A stretch of 49,945 nt of DNA from Acidobacteriia bacterium UBA6623 (GTDB lineage Bacteria; Acidobacteriota; Terriglobia; Bryobacterales; UBA6623): assembly GCA_002433055.1 (NCBI GenBank), contig DJHJ01000033.1, positions 1 through 49,945 of the forward strand, written 5' to 3'. The position numbers were made by a program, and so were the translations under genes. Under the pieces are notes generated by a model. The model was not told where the DNA came from and searched no databases. It worked only from the letters and a program-made list of their open reading frames with translations. Positions 15,326 through 24,593 of this stretch are shown piece by piece; the first letter of the stretch is position 1; each line of letters begins with the position of its first letter.

Positions 15326-15699
15326 TTATCGGAGTAGGTGTTGACATAGAGGAAGTTGCCCGTATTCGTAGCGCGATTGAGTGTCATAGTGACCGATTTG
15401 TGCGGCGAATCTTCACACCGGGTGAGATTGCCCATGCTGAGGACCGGGCTCAGCAGTTCTCTAGCTATGCAGCCAGATTTGCCGCCAAAGAAGCGGCAAT
15501 GAAAGCACTCGGCACCGGCTGGGGTCAAGGAGTTCGCTGGGTTGACATAGAGGTCGAAAATCAACCAGAAGGACGCCCCTTGCTGCGACTGCACAGGCAA
15601 GCTGCCAAAGTCGCCACCAGTTTGGGGTGTCGGTCAATTCACCTATCTATCTCGCATACACGTGCAATCGTTTTGGCTGAAGTTATTTTGGAAACGTAG
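15322..15699 (+). CDS. acpS: Holo-[acyl-carrier-protein] synthase
   Basis: A 125-residue phosphopantetheinyl transferase that moves 4'-phosphopantetheine from CoA to the serine of acyl carrier protein, activating fatty-acid synthesis. Family motifs are 'IIGVGVDIEEVARI' with the Mg-binding Asp8, 'RIFTPGEIAHAE', 'YAARFAAKEAAMKALGTG' with the catalytic Glu/Lys, and 'IHLSISHTRAIVLAEVI'. Length is typical. It overlaps a short upstream frame and is followed 86 bases later by rsmB. Confidence 0.97.
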   Translation: MIIGVGVDIEEVARIRSAIECHSDRFVRRIFTPGEIAHAEDRAQQFSSYAARFAAKEAAMKALGTGWGQGVRWVDIEVENQPEGRPLLRLHRQAAKVATSLGCRSIHLSISHTRAIVLAEVILET

Positions 15700-15785
15700 A
15701 GTTATTACTTCCATCGTAACCCTGTAGCAACCTGGGCATACTCTTGCCAGACTTCCATAGGGAAACTTACTAAAGTGTCTACTCC

Positions 15786-17036
15786 ATGAATGTTTCACAT
15801 ACACGTAAGATAGCCTTTGAAATTTTATTACGGGTAGAAACTCAGATGGGGTTCTCTGACGAATTGCTTCACTCTGATCGCACTAATAATCTTGAAGAAC
15901 GAGACCAGGCCCTTGTCTTCGAATTAGTCCTCGGATGTTTACGACGACAGGGAGAATTAGACTATCGCATCGCACAACTATCAAGCAGGAGCCTTGCCCA
16001 GCTCGATGTTGAAGTTCGTATTGCTCTACGGCTGGGGTGTTATCAACTTTACTTTCTAGACCGTGTGCCAGCCCACGCAGCTGTTTCAGAGAGCGTGGAA
16101 CTGGTCCGATTGGCACGTAAACGCTCAGCTACAGGATTGGTCAATGCTGTTTTGCGCAGGATCGCTGAGGATGTTGAAAAATTGAACTTTTCAGGTGAGA
16201 ACCACCCTCGGTGGCTCGTGAAAAAATGGAAAGATCATTTTGGTGAAAAAACTGCATCTGCTCTTATGGGTGCCAATTTGGAAACTGCAAAGACCTATTT
16301 ACGCTTAAATACACGGTTTTCTACAGTAGAAACTATTGAGTTACTCAGACAGGAAGGCATCGAAACCAACCCGACTGAAATTCCACATTGCCTCTTAGTG
16401 GTCTCCGGCAAAGCAACTCGAAGCAGATGTTACGAACAAGGTCGTGTCCATATCCAGGACATAAGTTCGCAAATGGTTGTACCGCACCTTGGCCTAAGAC
16501 CAGGAATGAGTTTCCTCGATGTCTGTGCCGCACCAGGCGGAAAAGCAAATCAGGCTCTGGAGTTACTTCTCAACAAAGAAGGAAATCTCGAAGCTCCGGC
16601 TATTGCCTGCGACCTACACTTACATCGATTTCGGAGAATGAAAGAAGTTACGAAGAGGCAATTTCATTGTGTCACAACCGATGCTCTGCATCCTTTGCCG
16701 TTCAATCGGTTATTTGACCGCATCTTGGTCGATGCACCATGCTCTGGGACAGGAACTTTGGTGCGTAACCCGGAGATTAAATGGCGACTAACATCGGACG
16801 ATCTCTCGCACTTACAGTCTAGACAACAGCGCATTCTTTCCAATGCTCTTACTCTATTAGTCCCTGGTGGGGTTTTGGTGTATTCTACATGTTCGATAGA
16901 ACCAGAAGAGAATCATCAAGTCATCCACAACGTTTTGAACAAATCAAATTTGCTGGCAATTGATTGTCTCGAGCGTCTACCCGGACGTGATGCCGGAGAT
17001 GGGTTTTTTGTATGTAAGATATCACAAGTGGAGTGA
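15786..17036 (+). CDS. rsmB: 16S rRNA (cytosine-967-C5)-methyltransferase
   Basis: A 416-residue RsmB/Sun protein. The N-terminal NusB-like RNA-binding domain (about 1-130, 'ALVFELVLGCLRRQGELDYRI') leads into a Rossmann methyltransferase domain. There the SAM motif is 'FLDVCAAPGGKANQALEL', motif IV is 'ILVDAPCSGTGTLVRNPEIKW' with the catalytic-release Cys, and motif VI is 'LVYSTCSIEPEENHQV' with the nucleophile Cys. All m5C-methyltransferase residues are in place. It is convergent with the TonB-receptor gene. Confidence 0.96.
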   Translation: MNVSHTRKIAFEILLRVETQMGFSDELLHSDRTNNLEERDQALVFELVLGCLRRQGELDYRIAQLSSRSLAQLDVEVRIALRLGCYQLYFLDRVPAHAAVSESVELVRLARKRSATGLVNAVLRRIAEDVEKLNFSGENHPRWLVKKWKDHFGEKTASALMGANLETAKTYLRLNTRFSTVETIELLRQEGIETNPTEIPHCLLVVSGKATRSRCYEQGRVHIQDISSQMVVPHLGLRPGMSFLDVCAAPGGKANQALELLLNKEGNLEAPAIACDLHLHRFRRMKEVTKRQFHCVTTDALHPLPFNRLFDRILVDAPCSGTGTLVRNPEIKWRLTSDDLSHLQSRQQRILSNALTLLVPGGVLVYSTCSIEPEENHQVIHNVLNKSNLLAIDCLERLPGRDAGDGFFVCKISQVE

Positions 17037-17059
17037 CGGAAACGTTAAGGCGCCCATCC

Positions 17060-17092
17060 AAAAATACAAAGGGCAGACCCGAGGGCCTGCCC
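17060..17092 (-). terminator. Intrinsic terminator of the TonB-receptor gene
   Basis: GGGCAG (17071-17076) pairs with CTGCCC (17087-17092) around a short GC-rich inner part. On the minus strand the hairpin is followed by TTTGTATTTTT (17070-17060). It lies about 65 bases downstream of the receptor stop codon. A second inverted repeat, CCAGATTT/AAATCTGG (17115-17143), stands between stop and hairpin. Confidence 0.65.
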
Positions 17093-17156
17093 AGTGTAAA
17101 AAGTTACCGCAGGACCAGATTTCTAGCTTTGCCTAAAATCTGGCACCCGGCCCTTA

Positions 17157-20100
17157 TCAGAATATTACCTTGAATCCTAACTGCACTTGTCTCATAGGCA
17201 CTATCGTGCTAAAGACCCTACCCATAGTCGGGGAGCCGACATAGGAATCTGGCGCACCAAGGTTATTCATGTTGAATATGTTGAACATTTCGGCTCTTAG
17301 CTCTACCCAACGGCCTTCTCCCCATCCAATTCTCTTGAACAAGGACAGGTCGACATTGGTTACACCGTCGGAGTAAACAAGCCCTCTACCCGCGTTACCG
17401 TAACTACCGAAGCTAGGTACCGCAAAAGCATCAGGGTTAAACCATCTTTGCGATGTTCCGCCACTGTTGACGTCGCCAACAACGTTCGGTCTCATGTAGC
17501 TCCACCAGCCAACAGTGTTGCCAATATTAGCCACGTCGCCACCGACCACCATGTTGACCGGTTGACCACTACGGATTTGAACCAAACTGTTTATAGACCA
17601 GTTACCAAGAATCCAAGCGGCTGGCCCCTGGTTAAAGACACTGTAGCCTTTTCCTGCTGGCAGCTCATAGACACTCGATATCGAAAGCATATGGGGTACG
17701 TTGTAACCCGAAACACCCACATTGTTGTCTAGATTGTAGTAGTCCTGAACGTAGGACTCTCCACCAACGCCATTCTCTGCAGTAAAGAAGCCACTAGCTC
17801 CGTTATCAACTGCTCGCGACCATGTGTAGGAGGCTAGCACCGACAGTCCATCAGCAAAGCGACGCTCTAATTTGACTTCCATTCCATGGTAGTTGCCACG
17901 TCCGCGATCCGTTCCATAAAAGACGGTAGGGATGTGCGTCCAAGGTTTTCTGGAGCCTGGATCAGGTGCAGCACTAGGGGCTGCGGTGTTCGCAAGTCCG
18001 GTAACTTGCAGGCGCTTACTAATGCTACCCACATAACCAACTGACGCAACTAGGTTTGACCCTAGCTGCTTCTGCATCTCTACGTTCCACTGATGGGACA
18101 TAGGGTTCTTGACGTTACGGTCTACACACCAGCAAGTGTCACCCCAAGGTTGCGCCCCTGGTAGCGGACTACCAAGCTTGTTACGAAGGGTGTCGATCAT
18201 CTGAATATCTCCAGCACTGGAGATATTCGCATTCGTGGGCTCAAAGAATCCAGTGTTGTCCGGCCATCCACCAATGCCCTGCCAAGACTGATTAACACCA
18301 GTCAACTGGTCGTATACGATGCCGTACCCAGCTCGGAGCACGGTCGTGTCATTGAAACTATAGGCCAACCCAAAGCGTGGCTGAAGGTTATCCCAGACCG
18401 GGACTGGACCAATGCTATTATGCTCCGCCTGGGCGATGTAATTCGAAAATGGAATATCTCCTGATCCAAGACCGCCTCCTGGGAAGCAAGGTGCTATACC
18501 AACGTCGTTACACGCTCCTGGCAGCGGGTCCAACCCAATCAGGAATTGACCTGTGTCCAGATCATAATTCGTCTTGAACGCTCCATCGGGTGACCTAACC
18601 TGTGGCCAGAATAGATGGTCCATCCTGAGCCCCCAGTTAATGGTCAAATTGGGCCTCACTCTCCACTCGTCCTGGAAATACGCGCCTGCGGTTTGATAAC
18701 CAAACATGACCGCATTAGGCAGACCTCCAGAAACCTGCGATGGGATCCCAATCAATGCCGAAGCTAGAGCATCCCCTGTCGTACCGATTTGACCCGGTAA
18801 AATACCCTGCGTCGGGACTTCCGTGAAGTTGAAACTTATTGAACCCATTGGGAAGGGAGTAAGATTGTGCTTCAGGTAGTTAAAACCCATCTTAAAGGTG
18901 TGGTTACCTTTGATCACGCTCAGGTTCCCCGTATAGTGGAACTGCTCGTAGAAGAACTCCAACGGTCCTTCCATGCGTCGTAGGTATCCAACAGCACCAC
19001 CGGCGAAACCACCACTTCCAATAGCAATCGACGGGATCGGGCGCACACCTGGTATGGTGCCGAACCCTGCAGCAAGTGCCGGTCCGTCTCCAATGTCATC
19101 GTCTGGTACAGTTCCCTGTCTGTAGGGTTCTTTCGCATACCCATAGCTGTGATCCATGATTATGGTCGGCGAAAAGCTGTGGAACCATCCACCACCGTAG
19201 TTAAAGAAAGGAAACTCACCAATCTCATTAATTTTCAGAGTTGACGGCGTGTTTTGCGCACCGTCGACTTCGCTGTAGCGGAACCAGGCACGATCGAAAT
19301 CACTGAAATTGTGATCGATGCGGAGCTGGTAATTGTCTGCGTTATTAGTCGCAGGATCATCATTGAGAACGTTGAACGCCGCATCGCCCGTAAGGTTGGG
19401 AGTGTCGTAGTAACCTCTCAAATAGGTTTGCATTGACGCGTTCAGCTGTGACGAAGGAATCTTGTTATTCGGATACTGGTCACGAATCAATCCTCCCGTG
19501 CCAGCATCGGCTCTAGTCGTGAAAGGATCGAATATGTCATAACCCGTTTTCCAGTTCGAAAAGTCGCCGTTTAATTCCGCATCTACTGGAACGTAGTAGC
19601 GATTTGACCGGGGATTTTCAAATCTCCAGCTTTCCCAAGCGAAATGGAAAAATGTCTTATTTTTGACAATCGGACCACCTATCGAAGCACCAAACTGATT
19701 CTGACGGAATATCGCCGGAGTCGTATTGAACTCATCCGCAAAAGGATCGCGGGCATTCAATTCCTCGTTACGCGTGAACTCCCATCCCGAACCGTGGAAC
19801 GCATTCGTTCCTGTTTTGGTGATCACGTTGATAGTGCCACCTAGAACGCCACCGAACTCCGCCTTGTCGTTGTGCGAATGCACTTTGAACTCTTCTATAG
19901 CGTCAATGATCGGAGGAATCACGTACATATTTCCAATGTAGTTAGTGTTATTGAGACCGTCCAATAGGTGGATATTCATGCGATTCCACTGGCCATGGAT
20001 CGAAGGATTTGAGAACGATGCACCAGTCACACCTACGTTCGCGAGGTCATGACTACCAATGCCGTTGCTCTGTGCCGTGCTGACCGGTGTTGCACCGGGC

Positions 20101-20585
20101 GTAAGCGTCAACAGCTGAGTGAAGTTCCTACCGTTTAACGGTAGGTTTTCAACCTGCTGAACTCCAATCACAGTGCCTAGTTCCGAAGTGGACTGTTGAA
20201 GCTGTGCAGCCTGGGCAGCAACTTCAATAGTCTCCGTTATCGCACCCACCTGAAGAGCAATATTGTTAGTGACCGCGGTATTTACACCAACGTTGAAAGC
20301 CGGTAACACCGAGGTTTTGAAGCCCGTTTGTTCTGCAACAATCGTGTAGTTGCCAGCTTGAACGTTAACAAACACGTAACGACCACTCGCATTGGTCTGT
20401 ACCGTATTCTCGGCACCCGTCCCTAGGTTGGAAAGAGTCACAGTCGCACCTGGCACAACCGCGCCGGAGGTGTCCGAAACCGTTCCGCTCACACTACCTA
20501 CGGTACTCTGACCGAAGGCCGGAGCAGCAACCAAGAAGACCGCTAAAAGCGCAGTCAAAAAGGATAAACTTTTATCAGTAAACAT
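17157..20585 (-). CDS. Oar-like TonB-dependent outer-membrane receptor
   Basis: A 1142-residue outer-membrane protein. A signal peptide (about 1-25, ending 'AAPAFGQ') precedes a carboxypeptidase-regulatory-like Ig fold (about 30-110, 'GTVSDTSGAVVPGATVTL'). A plug domain follows (about 115-260, 'VENLPLNGRNFTQLLTLTPG' and 'IEEFKVHSHNDKAEFG...GGTINVITKTGTN'), then a long beta-barrel ending in the typical aromatic C-terminus (MRQVQLGFKVIF). This form is abundant in Acidobacteriota, where single cells carry many copies. The ligand is unknown and there is no SusD-like partner next to it, so a polysaccharide-uptake operon is not supported. GGAGAA precedes the ATG. Confidence 0.93.
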   Translation of the reverse strand: MFTDKSLSFLTALLAVFLVAAPAFGQSTVGSVSGTVSDTSGAVVPGATVTLSNLGTGAENTVQTNASGRYVFVNVQAGNYTIVAEQTGFKTSVLPAFNVGVNTAVTNNIALQVGAITETIEVAAQAAQLQQSTSELGTVIGVQQVENLPLNGRNFTQLLTLTPGATPVSTAQSNGIGSHDLANVGVTGASFSNPSIHGQWNRMNIHLLDGLNNTNYIGNMYVIPPIIDAIEEFKVHSHNDKAEFGGVLGGTINVITKTGTNAFHGSGWEFTRNEELNARDPFADEFNTTPAIFRQNQFGASIGGPIVKNKTFFHFAWESWRFENPRSNRYYVPVDAELNGDFSNWKTGYDIFDPFTTRADAGTGGLIRDQYPNNKIPSSQLNASMQTYLRGYYDTPNLTGDAAFNVLNDDPATNNADNYQLRIDHNFSDFDRAWFRYSEVDGAQNTPSTLKINEIGEFPFFNYGGGWFHSFSPTIIMDHSYGYAKEPYRQGTVPDDDIGDGPALAAGFGTIPGVRPIPSIAIGSGGFAGGAVGYLRRMEGPLEFFYEQFHYTGNLSVIKGNHTFKMGFNYLKHNLTPFPMGSISFNFTEVPTQGILPGQIGTTGDALASALIGIPSQVSGGLPNAVMFGYQTAGAYFQDEWRVRPNLTINWGLRMDHLFWPQVRSPDGAFKTNYDLDTGQFLIGLDPLPGACNDVGIAPCFPGGGLGSGDIPFSNYIAQAEHNSIGPVPVWDNLQPRFGLAYSFNDTTVLRAGYGIVYDQLTGVNQSWQGIGGWPDNTGFFEPTNANISSAGDIQMIDTLRNKLGSPLPGAQPWGDTCWCVDRNVKNPMSHQWNVEMQKQLGSNLVASVGYVGSISKRLQVTGLANTAAPSAAPDPGSRKPWTHIPTVFYGTDRGRGNYHGMEVKLERRFADGLSVLASYTWSRAVDNGASGFFTAENGVGGESYVQDYYNLDNNVGVSGYNVPHMLSISSVYELPAGKGYSVFNQGPAAWILGNWSINSLVQIRSGQPVNMVVGGDVANIGNTVGWWSYMRPNVVGDVNSGGTSQRWFNPDAFAVPSFGSYGNAGRGLVYSDGVTNVDLSLFKRIGWGEGRWVELRAEMFNIFNMNNLGAPDSYVGSPTMGRVFSTIVPMRQVQLGFKVIF

Positions 20586-20913
20586 ATATATTTATTCTCC
20601 GAAACTATCAACCTGTAAATCTACACATATACAAGGCGTCAGGATCACCCAACACCCGGAATCTGCACACCCCTAAATCTAGTGGCACATTTCCTCAACG
20701 CGTACAACACTACTCCTATGCGTAGAGCTGTACACAGGAAGATTCTATCACCAAAAAGAGCATCTTTAAACCTTTTTTTACAAGGTAATGATTTTTTTAT
20801 TTAGCTTGTTCAAGGATGGAGGTCATAAAACGACCCTAAAGAGGTAAAATTTGTCTGCTCGGCAACCGCCCCATGCGTAAGACGAGTATCCTAAACCTCT
20901 TGACCAATACTAA
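20586..20913. other. Divergent intergenic region, receptor gene/thiI
   Basis: A 328-base AT-rich stretch between divergent starts. It holds a weak inverted repeat ACCTT/AAGGT (20770-20786) followed by a T-run (20792-20798) and must carry promoters for both neighbours, but no convincing -35/-10 pair is visible. No ORF or RNA gene was recognised in it. Confidence 0.5.
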
Positions 20914-22152
20914 ATGTGTGTTTTAATTTTGCATTACCACGAGATTTGGCTGAAGGGGTGCAACCGGAACTTCTTCCTGCAAAACCTCAAGCGAGCATCG
21001 AAGCAGGCACTAGAGGGCCTGCACGTCAAACGAACGGTATGGGAAGATCACCGACTTCTCATCACATTTGAAGATGACAATATGGCGCATCATGGAATTG
21101 AGCGCTTGCGCAAAGTTCCCGGCGTTGCCTATGTGGCCGTTGCCGAGCAGACAAATCCAGATCTCGACTCAATCATTGACACTGGCTCACGATTGATGCG
21201 TACCGTGGAATTTCATAGCTTCCGCGTTCGCGCCCGGCGATCACAAAAATCGTTACCTTTCCGCTCGGTCGACATCGGACGTCAACTTGGGGCTCGAATC
21301 TGGACCGATGCTACCGAAAATGGCCGCAAGGTGAAAGTTGACCTCTCAAATGCTGAGGCTACCTGCTATGTAGATGTCACAACTTCACGAGCCTTACTCT
21401 ATCGCGAAAAAATTCCTGGAATGGGAGGCCTTCCGACAGGCTCAGCCGGTAAGCTCACCTGTCTTCTCTCGGGAGGGTTCGACTCTGCTGTCGCCGCATA
21501 CAAGGTCATCAAGCGTGGTGTACGCCTTAGCTTTGTACATTTCTGGGGTCGTGCTGTAGAACCTGGAGAAGGAAGCTCACCGGTGGCACGAAAACTGGTA
21601 CGGACCTTAACACCCTATCAGGGTCGTTCTCGGTTCTATTTGATACCTTTCGATGAGATTCAGCGCGAAATTGTTGTCGCGGCACCGCAGGACTACCGCA
21701 TATTGCTCTACCGTCGGATGATGCTACGGATCGCTGAGCGGATTGCCTATAGAGAGCACTCTCATGGTTTGGTGACGGGGGACAGCATATCGCAAGTCGC
21801 ATCACAAACATTGAAAAACATGGAGGCAGTCGGATCGGTAGCTAGTCTGCCAATCTATAGACCAGTGGTCGGTGATGACAAACAAGAGATTCTCGATCTG
21901 GCGCGACACATCGGCACATATGAAATTTCGTGTGAACCATTTTCTGACTGTTGTCCGATGTACCTTCCCAAAAGTCCAAAAATTCATTCAACAGCGGCGG
22001 AACTAGACAACATCGAAGCAGATCTCCCAATTAAAGATTGGGTAACCAAAGGCCTTCGAGCAGCCAGCAAAGAAGTGTACGAATGGCGTGCTGGAGAAGT
22101 TACCCTGTTGAAAAAACATAATCATGAGTCTTCACCTCCAATCCGTCGTTGA
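20914..22152 (+). CDS. thiI: tRNA 4-thiouridine synthase ThiI, without rhodanese domain
   Basis: A 412-residue ThiI. The N-terminus 'LILHYHEIWLKGCNRNFF' leads into a THUMP domain (about 60-165), then the PP-loop adenylation domain with 'LLSGGFDSAVAAYKVIKRG' at about residue 186, 'THFW'-like 'FVHFWGRAVEP', and 'GDSISQVASQTLKNMEAV'. It adenylates U8 of tRNA for sulfur insertion and may feed thiamine thiazole synthesis. The C-terminal rhodanese domain of the E. coli enzyme is missing, as in many bacteria, so sulfur must come from a separate desulfurase. The 3' end overlaps the next gene by 29 bases. Confidence 0.92.
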   Translation: MCVLILHYHEIWLKGCNRNFFLQNLKRASKQALEGLHVKRTVWEDHRLLITFEDDNMAHHGIERLRKVPGVAYVAVAEQTNPDLDSIIDTGSRLMRTVEFHSFRVRARRSQKSLPFRSVDIGRQLGARIWTDATENGRKVKVDLSNAEATCYVDVTTSRALLYREKIPGMGGLPTGSAGKLTCLLSGGFDSAVAAYKVIKRGVRLSFVHFWGRAVEPGEGSSPVARKLVRTLTPYQGRSRFYLIPFDEIQREIVVAAPQDYRILLYRRMMLRIAERIAYREHSHGLVTGDSISQVASQTLKNMEAVGSVASLPIYRPVVGDDKQEILDLARHIGTYEISCEPFSDCCPMYLPKSPKIHSTAAELDNIEADLPIKDWVTKGLRAASKEVYEWRAGEVTLLKKHNHESSPPIRR

Positions 22153-23038
22153 TCGAGCATTTCAGCTTCTGTGGTCTATCGGTCGAACCTGCACAACGAT
22201 AATCGTGGTGCTGATCACTTCAGCGAATGTGATGCACTCACGGACAAACGGTATAACCACCTTGTCAATCGTTAGCGCTAGCTTTCTCGACAGTGAGGAT
22301 GGCTACCCCATTCCGACTGGCAGTGTCTTTTATCCCGGCGAGAAGATCCATCTAGAATTCAAACTGACTGGCTTCACTACCGACAAGAAATACCGAATGA
22401 GCGTTAACTACCGGATCGATTTTCTTGGACCTTCGGGAGTTCGTTTTTCTCTACCAAGGGCCGGAGAAATCAACGAAGAAATCTTTCCACAGGATGAAGA
22501 TTGGTTGCCAACGTTACGGGTGTCACCCAGGCTGCCACAATTTGCTGAACCCGGAACCTACGAGGTTACTTTGACAGTCATGGATCGCCTGGCAGGAAAT
22601 GATGAAACTAGCTTGACTGTCCCGATATTAGTACACGGCGATAATGTTGAAACGAGCACTACCCTGCTCATACGTAACCTAGTTTTCTCACGTGAGCGAG
22701 GAGGAGAAGCGCTCTCTACTCCCGCGTATAGCGCTGGGGAAACGGTCTGGGCACGCTTTCACATTACAGGATATTCTTTGGCAGAGGATAACTCCTTCGA
22801 CGTAGCGTCCTCACTGGAGGTGACAACAGAGAGAGAAAAGGATAACAAGGTGCTATTTCGTTTCACGGCCAGCGGTGAACGAGGGCGCCCTTTCTATCCA
22901 CGTCGTTGGTTACCCGCGGAGTTTCGTTTAGATCTCGACAAAAATTTGTCGCCAGGGGTTTACACAGTCCTTATTTCAGTACAGGACAGACTTGGAGGCA
23001 AGACATTTGAATCACGTCAACACTTTCGCGTCAAATAG
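22124..23038 (+). CDS. Exported protein with two repeated Ig-like modules, unknown function
   Basis: A 304-residue protein with a long basic/hydrophobic N-terminus (segment about 20-37) acting as signal or anchor. Two similar modules follow. The first (about 45-170) has 'FYPGEKIHLEFKLTGF' and ends 'PGTYEVTLTVMDRLAGNDET'; the second (about 185-300) has 'YSAGETVWARFHITGYS' and ends 'SPGVYTVLISVQDRLGGKTF'. The internal duplication and all-beta look suggest Ig-like or cupredoxin-like sandwiches. The proposed ATG lies inside thiI (29-base overlap) with a poor Shine-Dalgarno sequence, so a start slightly further in is possible. No family is recognised. Confidence 0.75.
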   Translation: MSLHLQSVVDRAFQLLWSIGRTCTTIIVVLITSANVMHSRTNGITTLSIVSASFLDSEDGYPIPTGSVFYPGEKIHLEFKLTGFTTDKKYRMSVNYRIDFLGPSGVRFSLPRAGEINEEIFPQDEDWLPTLRVSPRLPQFAEPGTYEVTLTVMDRLAGNDETSLTVPILVHGDNVETSTTLLIRNLVFSRERGGEALSTPAYSAGETVWARFHITGYSLAEDNSFDVASSLEVTTEREKDNKVLFRFTASGERGRPFYPRRWLPAEFRLDLDKNLSPGVYTVLISVQDRLGGKTFESRQHFRVK

Positions 23039-23230
23039 AACTACGCATGGGGCTACGAACATTTTTATTTTGCAAATAATTTACCCGAATAGATGTTCCC
23101 TGTGGCTCACAAGCCGTATAAGATGAGACGTGTACTCAGACTTGACTGAAGGGACCAGAGCAATCTCCTCCGTTATAGCCTGGACATGTAGAAGAACCCG
23201 AAATGACTCAACCAAGGAGGCCAATTAAAG

Positions 23231-24106
23231 TTGAAGTGGGTTGATTACGAAAGTCCTGAATCAGTTGAAGGTGTGATCGAGCTTCTCACTGACAGTAGTG
23301 GACATTGCAAGATCATGGCCGGCGGAACCGATGCCTTGGTTCAGCTTCGCGTGGGTCGCAGCGATGCTGATGTCATAGTTGACATCAAAAAAATACCCGA
23401 GCTAATGGAGATTAAGTTTGACTCGTCGACGGGTTTAACACTAGGCGCAGCGGTCCCTTGCCATCAAATTTATGAAAACACTGCTATCCAGAACGTCTTT
23501 CCAGGCTTGGTCGACAGCACATCATTGATCGGTGGAACCCAGATTCAAGGCCGTGCTTCAGTGGGAGGCAACCTTTGCAATGCTGCTCCAAGTGCTGACG
23601 CAATTCCGATCTTAATAGCTTATGAGGTGACCTGCCTGATTGCCGGCCCCGAAGGTAGGCGTAGTGTTGCCGTAGAAGATTTTTGTACAGGGCCAGGAAA
23701 AAATATTCTCGGGAAAAACGAAATATTGGCATCCCTACACTTTCCATTACCAGAGAAAAATTCCGGTGCGTGTTATCTACGCTTCATTCCGCGAAATGAG
23801 ATGGATATAGCTGTAGCAGGAGTAGGCGTGAAGGTGGTTGTCGAGAACGACACTTTCAAATCGGCGCGAGTAGCTCTGGCATCAGTGGCCCCTACACCGC
23901 TCTTCGTCCGGGAAGCGGGAGAGATACTAACTGGCCAGTCAGTTAATGATGCAAACATCAACGAGGCAGCACGAATAGCAAAATCAGCAGCTAAGCCGAT
24001 TACAGATATGCGTGGCACAGCTGAATATCGCAAGCATCTGTGCGAAGTACTTACAAGACGCAGTCTTCAGACCGCCATCGCTCGAGCCCGAGGAGATCAA
24101 TCTTAA
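23231..24106 (+). CDS. Molybdenum hydroxylase FAD-binding subunit (CoxM/XdhB-like)
   Basis: A 291-residue FAD subunit of a xanthine-dehydrogenase-family molybdoenzyme. It passes electrons from the Fe-S subunit to the acceptor. Motifs are 'IMAGGTDALVQLRVG' (first FAD loop), 'STSLIGGTQIQGRASVGGNLCNAAPSAD' region (second FAD loop, seen at about residues 97-124) and the C-terminal 'TPLFVREAGEILTGQ' domain. The start is a TTG at 23231 with AAGGAGG ten bases upstream (23214-23220); no in-frame ATG fits. It is the first gene of a three-subunit operon and abuts the Fe-S gene. Confidence 0.93.
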   Translation: MKWVDYESPESVEGVIELLTDSSGHCKIMAGGTDALVQLRVGRSDADVIVDIKKIPELMEIKFDSSTGLTLGAAVPCHQIYENTAIQNVFPGLVDSTSLIGGTQIQGRASVGGNLCNAAPSADAIPILIAYEVTCLIAGPEGRRSVAVEDFCTGPGKNILGKNEILASLHFPLPEKNSGACYLRFIPRNEMDIAVAGVGVKVVVENDTFKSARVALASVAPTPLFVREAGEILTGQSVNDANINEAARIAKSAAKPITDMRGTAEYRKHLCEVLTRRSLQTAIARARGDQS

Positions 24107-24107
24107 G

Positions 24108-24593
24108 ATGCCTAGCAAAACACGAGTTGTAACTACGATCAATGGTGAAGAAACGGAGTTTCTTTGTGAGCCACGGCAGAGCCTACTCGAGTGCCTACGT
24201 GATGTCCTGGGATTGACCGGAACCAAGGAAGGGTGCAACGACGGAAATTGCGGTGCATGTACAGTTATGCTGGACGGTCGCATCGTGACCTCGTGCTTGG
24301 TGCTGGGAGTAGAAGCCCAGGGGTCTCAAATTATAACGGTAGAAGGTATAGCAGCTGGCCAAGAACTTGATCCACTTCAACAGGCTTTTTTGGAAGGTGC
24401 TGCGCTGCAGTGTGGCATCTGTACGCCGGGTTTCTTGGTGGCAGCAAAGGCGCTGTTAGACCGCGAGCCTAATCCAAGTGAAGAACGGATTCGCTTTTGG
24501 CTAGCAAATAATCTTTGCCGCTGCACTGGTTACGACAAAATCATCCGTTCAATTCAGAAGGTAGCGGCTGACAGACAAGAGGCTAACACATGA
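24108..24593 (+). CDS. Molybdenum hydroxylase [2Fe-2S] subunit
   Basis: A 161-residue subunit with two [2Fe-2S] clusters. The plant-ferredoxin-type cluster is bound by 'GCNDGNCGACTVMLDG' plus a further Cys in 'VTSCLVLG'. The second, helical cluster domain has 'LQCGICTPGFLVAAKAL' and 'NNLCRCTGYDKI'. All eight cysteines of the family are present. The ATG at 24108 follows the FAD-subunit stop by one base and matches the family start; an upstream in-frame ATG within the FAD gene is rejected. Its own stop overlaps the Mo-subunit start (ATGA). Confidence 0.95.
   Translation: MPSKTRVVTTINGEETEFLCEPRQSLLECLRDVLGLTGTKEGCNDGNCGACTVMLDGRIVTSCLVLGVEAQGSQIITVEGIAAGQELDPLQQAFLEGAALQCGICTPGFLVAAKALLDREPNPSEERIRFWLANNLCRCTGYDKIIRSIQKVAADRQEANT

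Noticed and set aside
17157..20585. SusC of a polysaccharide utilisation locus
   Set aside because: There is no SusD-like gene or glycoside hydrolase next to it; the domain order fits Oar-like receptors.
23039..23230. Molybdenum-cofactor riboswitch before the hydroxylase operon
   Set aside because: The 192-base leader shows no recognisable aptamer structure by eye; only the AAGGAGG site is clear.
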